Below, in pieces: positions 58,590 through 64,000 of a stretch of DNA of 64,000 nucleotides. The notes under the pieces are model-generated. The model saw only the letters and a program-made list of their open reading frames with translations, did no database searches and had not been told where the DNA came from. The position numbers and the translations under genes are program-made. Where the stretch lies: assembly GCA_963513935.1 (NCBI GenBank), contig OY740769.1, positions 100,915,762-100,979,761 of the forward strand, read 5' to 3'. Position 1 is the stretch's first letter. Each line of letters begins with the position of its first letter. The stretch comes from Aphrophora alni (taxonomy: Eukaryota; Arthropoda; Insecta; Hemiptera; Aphrophoridae).

Positions 58590-58680
58590 GCTTATTACTT
58601 TATTCTAATAAAGTAATAAGCTAATAAAGTAATAAGTAAGTATTTTGGCTTATTACTTTATTCTAATAAATATGAATTTA
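58590..58680. repeat. AT-rich hairpin, 15-bp arms, with partial repeats
   Basis: GCTTATTACTTTATT and its exact inverse enclose CT at 58590-58621. The word AATAAAGTAATAAG and its inverse are repeated again up to about 58670. Confidence 0.85.
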
Positions 58681-58849
58681 CTTTATGTACTCTCTAAAGC
58701 GTAGGTTTACAACTTATGAAAATTACCAGCGGCGGCGGTCTATGAATGTGTTCATTATGAAAGCTTAGAGTTAACCACAAACGTTCAAATTTGTTGTTCT
58801 TTCCTCGTTCATAGCTCAAATAACTGTGATTATCGGGAGTCAACGTTGG

Positions 58850-59290
58850 TATGTTCTATAGAGTAAGTTGTGTGATGGGTCAAAAAAAAATAGTTTTGGG
58901 CGTGCTAGTCTCTCTGTCATAAGTTCAAACGCGTGTACCGTTTTTAATGAAATTTAGTATATGGGTATTTATTGGTCGTATCTCAGGGTAATAATTTTCT
59001 TCATAACTCAAAATATGTGGCTAGGTGGTAAAAGAAAAAAAAATGAAGAATATCTTAAAATCAGTTCTAACGATTTTGATAAAATTTTGCTCAAAATGTA
59101 GCCTCTAAAGACCAGAATAAAACCTATGAATCACCATTACTCTAAAATTTTCGGTTTTTGAGTTATCGGCAAAAAACAAAAAGTCGACCGAGGTTCTGTT
59201 ATAAAATTATTAGTTATCAAATTTTTGAGAAATGGGGAAAATTAATGACCTAAAACTGTGTACCAAATTGCACGAAAAATAAGATAAAAT
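58850..59290 (+). repeat. dispersed repeat family A, copy
   Basis: TATAGAGTAAGTTGTGTGAT, GTACCGTTTTTAATGAAATT, TTATTGGTCGTATCTC, ATAACTCAAAATATG, GATTTTGATAAAATTTTG, TAGCCTCTAAAGACC and TTTTTGAGTTATCGG in family order. Confidence 0.7.
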
Positions 59291-60045
59291 AAATAATAAT
59301 AAAAATACCTTTCTAGAATATATAGCCTATATAAACCTTGACAGTTGTCATTGAAGGCTGATTTCAATGAAATACGATTTACGCAGGTAGTTTTTATGGC
59401 ACAAGCAATACAAGATTATCTCAATATATAAACACGCGTGCGACTATGATTCTTTGACAACAACTATCGAACTAGCATTTTCAGAGAAGATTAGTTTTTA
59501 TTTGCTTTTGGAGATGAGAAATTTGTGCAATATTTTTACGTTTATTTTCGATATTTTTTTTTAAATACAATAATTTTCTGAAGTTAGCTACATAATTTTG
59601 AAACACCCGTATACTCATAAATGGAGTATTGTAATGAACTGAAGGATTTAAAAGTATTGTTTAATGCCAGTACAAAGCTGTCCAATATAACTGATAATAA
59701 TCAACAATTTTATTTGACCAAATGCGATGTTTTAATTAGATTTCTTTTGGTTGTAGACAGTTACAAGGCAACTTCCTCGTCCAACTGTCTACGACGCACA
59801 CATCCAAAATTAGCATCGGACATTGCGTAGACGTGGAACGTACAGAATTTCGTAACTGCAGCGACTTGGCAGAGAGCCGTTGGCGCAGATGAGTTACAAA
59901 ATATTTCCCGACAATGTTGTGCCGAGGACAATCCATTTCTAGTTGCCACCGTTACTTATATGAGATAAGGGACATAGATTGTCAATTAAATTTAAGACAA
60001 GATAAGATTGAAATGATAAATTTGTAAATTATCATTTTTAATAAT
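59291..60045. other. unassigned DNA
   Basis: Frames near 59621-59949 on both strands show no known motif; no repeat recognised. Confidence 0.4.
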
Positions 60046-60047
60046 TT

Positions 60048-60310
60048 AATAAACGGTGCACAAACTTTCACTCACCCATTCAAAAACAAACTTAAACTGA
60101 GTCAAAAACTTTTAATGCACATGGGTGTGAGTTTTTACATTTCACTAAATTTGAACAAAATTGGTAGAGACGATTTTGAGACATTACTTGTATTATTTTG
60201 GGTTTTTTTGTTTTTTTTTAAGTTAGTCCACATACTAAATGTGATTAAAATAGGTCCACGCGTTTGGGGTGTGCGTAACTCACACACGACAGAAAACGGA
60301 CAGAAGCCAC
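60048..60310 (+). repeat. dispersed repeat family C, copy
   Basis: AATAAACGGTGCACAAACTT, TCACTCACCCATTC, ACATTTCACTAAATTTGAAC, AAAATTGGTAGAGACGATTT and a tail ACTAAATGTGATTAAAATAG. Confidence 0.65.
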
Positions 60311-60339
60311 AGGAGACATCATTTCTTTGACTCAGTCGA

Positions 60340-60430
60340 CCTCAAAATTGATACATTCACAAAAAATTCGACACTGATTTTTTGATTCTTTAGTACGTAC
60401 ATGTGAGAAAGCAAAAACCTAAAGACAACA
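60340..60430 (-). repeat. dispersed repeat family A, fragment
   Basis: Holds the family's GACTCAG and TTGATTCTTTAGTAC-type words in the minus-strand order; short and diverged. Confidence 0.35.
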
Positions 60431-60731
60431 AAAATTAATTTTTTAAGGTGCTGACAGTACCTTAAATCCTATAGGCCTATGAGTCGTCCCAGAATCCGTG
60501 TCTCAAAATATCCGCCAGAAAAATGTATTTATAATAAATAAGATAATGAGTCTCAAAATATCGTAGAGGTCTTTCTCAAATATTTGTGAGATGCGGCCTA
60601 ATCTACATAATGGTTAGGTTATGTTCCCATATACGCGGTTGCTTGTTACATTTTTCACAATGCATTTGGAGAAAAGTTTAAAGAACAAGTTAAATTTGTA
60701 TTTGTGCTAACAATGAAAACATTCACATTTT

Positions 60732-61043
60732 TTAATTTCTCCAGTATAGTTCATGACCAATCTCCAGTATAGAACGCATCCAACGACAATACTGTAGACG
60801 TTTACCGTTGTCAACTTCTTTCAGTTCATGAACGACACCGATGCGGTAAGCACACCTGTGCTTTTTCGATCATATACACTGCCAGTCTCACTAAATTTAT
60901 TAATCAGACGTAATATCGTTGACTTATTACGCAATAAGAAATTGGGAAGTTGTAACTGGAACTCATAGTTTACTCGTTTGTAAGATTTATTCTCGCTATA
61001 AGTCTTAATAAATAAATACACGTTCATCCATGGAAAAAGACAT
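60732..61043 (-). pseudogene. Tc1/mariner-superfamily transposase, N-terminal HTH remnant
   Basis: From the ATG at 61041-61043 the minus strand reads MSFSMDERVFI, then after a one-base shift KTYSENKSYKRVNYEFQ and STILRLINKFSETGSVYDRK, which is the helix-turn-helix start of insect Tc1/mariner-type transposases (family form ...KSTILRLVxKFEETGSVxDRxxSGRP). The next block, in another frame, is RIGVVHELKEVDNGKRLQYC, RWM, which in the family follows more than 60 residues later; an internal deletion has therefore joined the two. It ends in TAA at 60732-60734 without any catalytic block. The HTH would bind the element's terminal repeats. I chose the ATG because the family begins this way, although the longest open frame starts upstream in a different phase. 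Confidence 0.7.
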
Positions 61044-61063
61044 AGTTGAAAATATACACACAC

Positions 61064-61575
61064 TTATAAAGACAAATGTATACTGGAATAGCACTAGTGG
61101 ATTACAATAACACATGACAAGTCAACAATGAGAACAGTTTTGCTAACTGATATTTGGGGAAGAAAAATTTTACCTATGCGTAACTTATACCTTCTTAAAC
61201 TTCGGGTCTTTTTTGAAACACCTGTTAGATTAAAGAATATTATGACTACAATTTTGCTTAAAAATAAATACTTAATGTCACCCCTCCCCTTCTCAACACA
61301 CACAAGACCTTTAACCATAAAATGTCAAGGATATTCAGTACTAGATTGAAATAGATCCTTGCACTGAAATCTTACAAGTTTCTAATAGAAATGTAATGAT
61401 AAACTAATATACCATGTAGAAATTTGGTGATACACAAACAAACTATCATTTTTAGGAAACAACTTTTTTTTAAACTGTCAAAATTAACTAATGATATTTA
61501 CACAGGAACAGAAAAAAAAGAACAGTTCTATTTGAAAACGGCCAATACTCATAATGATTTTTAATATATCTGCGA

Positions 61576-61578
<3 letters not shown>
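61064..61578. other. unassigned DNA
   Basis: Opposed frames at 61094-61349 show no motif; no repeat recognised. Confidence 0.4.

Positions 61579-61621
<43 letters not shown>
61579..61621. repeat. (AT)n microsatellite
   Basis: About 21 AT units. Confidence 0.95.
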
Positions 61622-61622
<1 letters not shown>

Positions 61623-62105
61623 ATGTTTTCTGCACAATTTTCCGATGAGTACATGTGTGTAAAACTGAAAATAACGTTGCCAGTAGTAAGATCTTGAGTG
61701 CTTGCTACTGATTTCCTAGGTACTGTAAAGTGGAGCGTTATGTTAACAAGGACCTGTAGGAACAAAGGAAGATACAATTATAAAGCATTATCGCTGTCCA
61801 ATAGAATACAAATTTAAACGTGAGAAAATATGCCTAATTATTCAATTCGTATATTCGAACCGAGCTTTGGCCTCTGCTAAGCACGCCTCTATCCTCCAGC
61901 AATGTCAGTCAGATCCTCCATTACGTCACCGACCGTGTTCTTCTCCTTTTAATTTGTATCTTGTTTTATATAATGTTTATACGTATTATTCTTTGAGATT
62001 TGATGTATTATTCAGCTGGTACTTTTAAAATGTTTAGTTAAACAACAATTAACAATTAGTTTTATTTTTATTATTTAGGATCTTTGCTAGTTTTGTTTCA
62101 CACAA
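61622..62105. other. unassigned DNA
   Basis: No gene recognised on either strand. Confidence 0.4.
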
Positions 62106-62107
62106 AA

Positions 62108-62530
62108 TACCGGGTATTTCAAAAGTAAGTTAAAACGTTAATTAATTGACTATAGGAATTTTTTTAATCATATAACAATATAAAGTTCATAAATTCCTCA
62201 GGAATAAAAACTCTTAAAATTAAACCAAATTCATACTTGTTAGAGTTATTAAGACAGGAGTTCGAAGTGGCCGCCATTCTCCTCCTGGAGAAGCAGTAGT
62301 CTTTATTTTATACCATACGTAGCATTTAAAAACGTATTTATCTCGGCTACATTTTGAATAATAACTTCTTTCAGTTCTTACGATTGAAGGTGTTCTTAGT
62401 CTCTTGATGTCTCCAATGGACCCGGTGGTTTCAAACTTACTAACAAGCTTTTTATACGCGACTACCACTGCACCATTGCGAAACTTTCTTAACCCGGCTG
62501 ATAAACTGCGTTCACATTTATAATAAGAAT
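62108..62530 (-). pseudogene. Tc1/mariner-type transposase HTH remnant with a possible element end
   Basis: The minus strand reads KFRNGAVVVAYKKLVSKFET, TGSIGDIKRL, the KLVxKFETTGSIxDxxR signature of the HTH in insect Tc1/mariner-type transposases. The frame runs on for about 50 residues without the expected second HTH and stops near 62220. In a second frame the words VAEINTFLNATYG occur, so the region is frameshifted. The left edge TACCGGGTATTTCAAAAGTA at about 62107 looks like a terminal repeat of this class (CCGGGTGT-x-CAAAAG-type ends). No matching right end was found. It is distinct from the remnant at 60.7-61.0 kb. Confidence 0.5.
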
Positions 62531-62945
62531 CATTGAGATGCGCGTTTGTAAAAATAAAGTCATGATGGAATAAAAAACAATATTGTAAACTACTACAAGT
62601 TTACCACCAATTAGATTCCTGTGTTTGAATTAGACAATAATCAGAACACTGGTTGCTATGGAAAAAAGTAATAGTAATGAAAATAACAGCTGATGTTTTT
62701 AATAAATACCAATTATATCTGCATACAAATAAAGTTTTTCTTGGGAATTGCACAACAAATAACGAAACAACAACTATTTAAAGTCCCGGTCTTTCTGAAA
62801 GTAGGCTGTCCTACTCATTTGTGATTGTATATTTTGGGATGGGATAACTTTAGATACATTTTTAAGTTTCAAAATTTGTTTTTTAGGATTCTTCGTTTAA
62901 AAATAATGATATTTTTTCTTGTAAAACCCTAGATTGTAAAACATT
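62531..62945. other. unassigned DNA
   Basis: No gene or repeat recognised. Confidence 0.4.
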
Positions 62946-63160
62946 GGAAAGCATTGCACAAACTTTCTAATTCATCCATACCTAATATTTAATCAAAATC
63001 AACCAAAAAAGTCGTAATCATAAATTTCAGATCTTTATTTCTCGACTAAAAAGTGAAAATGAACTATGCATGCCTTCTTTGAAAAATTATTTATATTTTG
63101 AAACAGAGCCCAAACTTGCTTCGCGTATGGTATAAAGCCGCACTTAATTTTATAAGTAAA
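62945..63160 (+). repeat. dispersed repeat family C, 5' part
   Basis: GGAAAGCATTGCACAAACTT, TCTAATTCATCCATACC, CGACTAAAAAGTGAAAATGA, CTTCTTTGAAAAATT and TGGTATAAAGCCGC, then TTGGAGCTTGACTTGTGAGA, where the P1 pair is inserted. Confidence 0.65.
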
Positions 63161-63425
63161 TATTGGAGCTTGACTTGTGAGATAATATTAGATAGAATAA
63201 AACTCGAACACAAGCTCTCGCAAAAAAAACGTTTATTTAATCAAACGCGTTTCAACGACAAAGTCGCCATCCTCAGTGCTACATGACCTACAATATCTAA
63301 ACTACAACAGTTTTAGTTTATTTATCGTAGCACTCAGGATGGCGACTTTGTCGTTAAAACGCATTTGATTAAATAAACGTAATTTTTGTGAGATATTGTG
63401 TTAGATTTTTATTGTTTCTAACAGT
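63160..63425. mobile_element. inverted pair of Penelope-type termini (family P1)
   Basis: Left arm (about 63190-63285) and right arm (about 63325-63415) are inverted copies with a short spacer. The left arm, read on the minus strand, holds CACTGAGGATGGCGACTTTG and TCGTTGAAACGCG (63249-63278), the best-preserved core in the window: CTGAGGA, a six-pair hairpin with a TTT loop, then GAAAC. The right arm has TAAAAC instead of GAAAC. Same structure and same flank (TTGACTTGTGAGATAATATT) as at 21.9-22.2 kb. Confidence 0.6.
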
Positions 63426-63504
63426 GAATTTTACTTGTTGTAATAAAATCTACTTTTATTTGTTGATAATTAATTGCGTAATGCCGTATGTTTTTAATTC
63501 ATAT

Positions 63505-63615
63505 TTTAGAGGTTCGGGTCATTAATTTTCACATTTCACTAAAATTTGAACGAAATCAGTGGAGGCAAGTTTGAGAAATTACGTCTTTTATAACAGCCAC
63601 ATGGCCAATTTACCG
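63505..63615 (+). repeat. dispersed repeat family C, body fragment
   Basis: GTCATTAATTTTCACATTTC, ACTAAAATTTGAACGAAATC, AGTGGAGGCAAGTTTGAGAA and TTACGTCTTTTATAACAGCC, the most complete body in the window. Confidence 0.65.
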
Positions 63616-64000
63616 ATAATTTACTAACTGACACTTATGGAGAAATGGTGACCATGATGACTATACTTTATCAAATTAATATTCATACCAATCAATAATG
63701 AAATCTAAAATTATGAGTCTTACAAATGATAGTTTAAATGCTTATTATATTTCGGTAAGATTGCTTCACAGGCTGATCGAGTCAATTTCATCCTCACACT
63801 GCCCCTTAACAACCAGGACGAAGTTAACTTTTAAAATCTACACCAACATCTTAAGAATGGTATTTACATATGCAGAATAGAAAGACAGGAAACAGGTATA
63901 TTTAGCATGCATCTATTTCGCGAGTTCATCGTACCTTTTAGCTGTAATGTAATCGAAGCAAATAACAATGCATTAGACTTTAATGCTTTTCAATAGAAGA
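63616..64000. other. unassigned DNA
   Basis: No gene recognised; a 60-codon plus-strand frame has no motif. Confidence 0.4.

Noticed and set aside
59736..59949. Cysteine-containing minus-strand frames
   Set aside because: Cysteine spacing fits no zinc finger and the two frames overlap in different phases.
61484..61777. 97-codon frame with an alternating I/Y run
   Set aside because: Again produced by an (AT)n tract.

Overview
The window looks like gene-poor nuclear DNA of an arthropod, most likely an insect. It is strongly AT-rich, no long open reading frame survives, every recognisable protein fragment comes from a mobile element of an animal type (Penelope-like, Jockey-like, Tc1/mariner, Mutator-like), and two satellites carry CCTAA/TTAGG runs, the usual arthropod telomere word. 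The species cannot be named from the sequence. I found no host protein-coding exon, no rRNA and no tRNA; the window is best read as intergenic or intronic repeat-rich DNA.

Layout. 0-6 kb: a mariner remnant, a short Penelope-like element with a readable GIY-YIG endonuclease between inverted terminal repeats, a doubled Penelope-type terminus, and a decayed Mutator-like transposase. 6.7-22 kb: dispersed repeat families, an 80-bp TTAGG-type satellite (8.1-8.9 kb), a 103-bp satellite (12.3-13.7 kb), a 43-bp satellite in a three-unit higher-order pattern (19.5-20.0 kb), a 125-bp tandem expansion inside a dispersed repeat (20.3-21.0 kb), and an inverted pair of Penelope-type termini. 22-31 kb: a Jockey-type reverse transcriptase remnant, a 1.1-kb inverted-repeat transposon, a broken mariner/Tc1-type transposase, a 0.63-kb inverted-repeat transposon next to a Penelope terminus, a long hairpin, and a cluster of E-box and CRE sites. 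32.1-38.8 kb: one 86-bp satellite of about 79 units. 39-51 kb: more dispersed repeats, a second mariner remnant, an 82-bp TTAGG-type satellite (45.6-46.25 kb), a 425-bp hAT-like element with an 8-bp target duplication, and a large inverted element. 51-64 kb: a perfect RFX X-box, Penelope-type termini, a 0.94-kb inverted-repeat transposon, a 125-bp satellite (55.1-56.1 kb), two further transposase HTH remnants and a second inverted Penelope-terminus pair.

Five labels are used for dispersed families: A (word GAGGTCCCTGAGTCC plus a GTCTGTCTGTCGTC stretch), B (word TTGGTAGATCAAG, then CACTCGCTTCGCTCGTG), C (head word TTGCACAAACTTTCT), D (a 0.5-kb pair) and E (a 0.9-kb pair). Two small satellites are visibly grown from pieces of families B and C. 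The most interesting signal is that several unrelated Penelope-type termini share a CUGANGA-like box, a hairpin and GAAAC, the core layout of a hammerhead ribozyme. Two promoter-like clusters (around 31.0 and 51.3 kb) are the only hints of host function.
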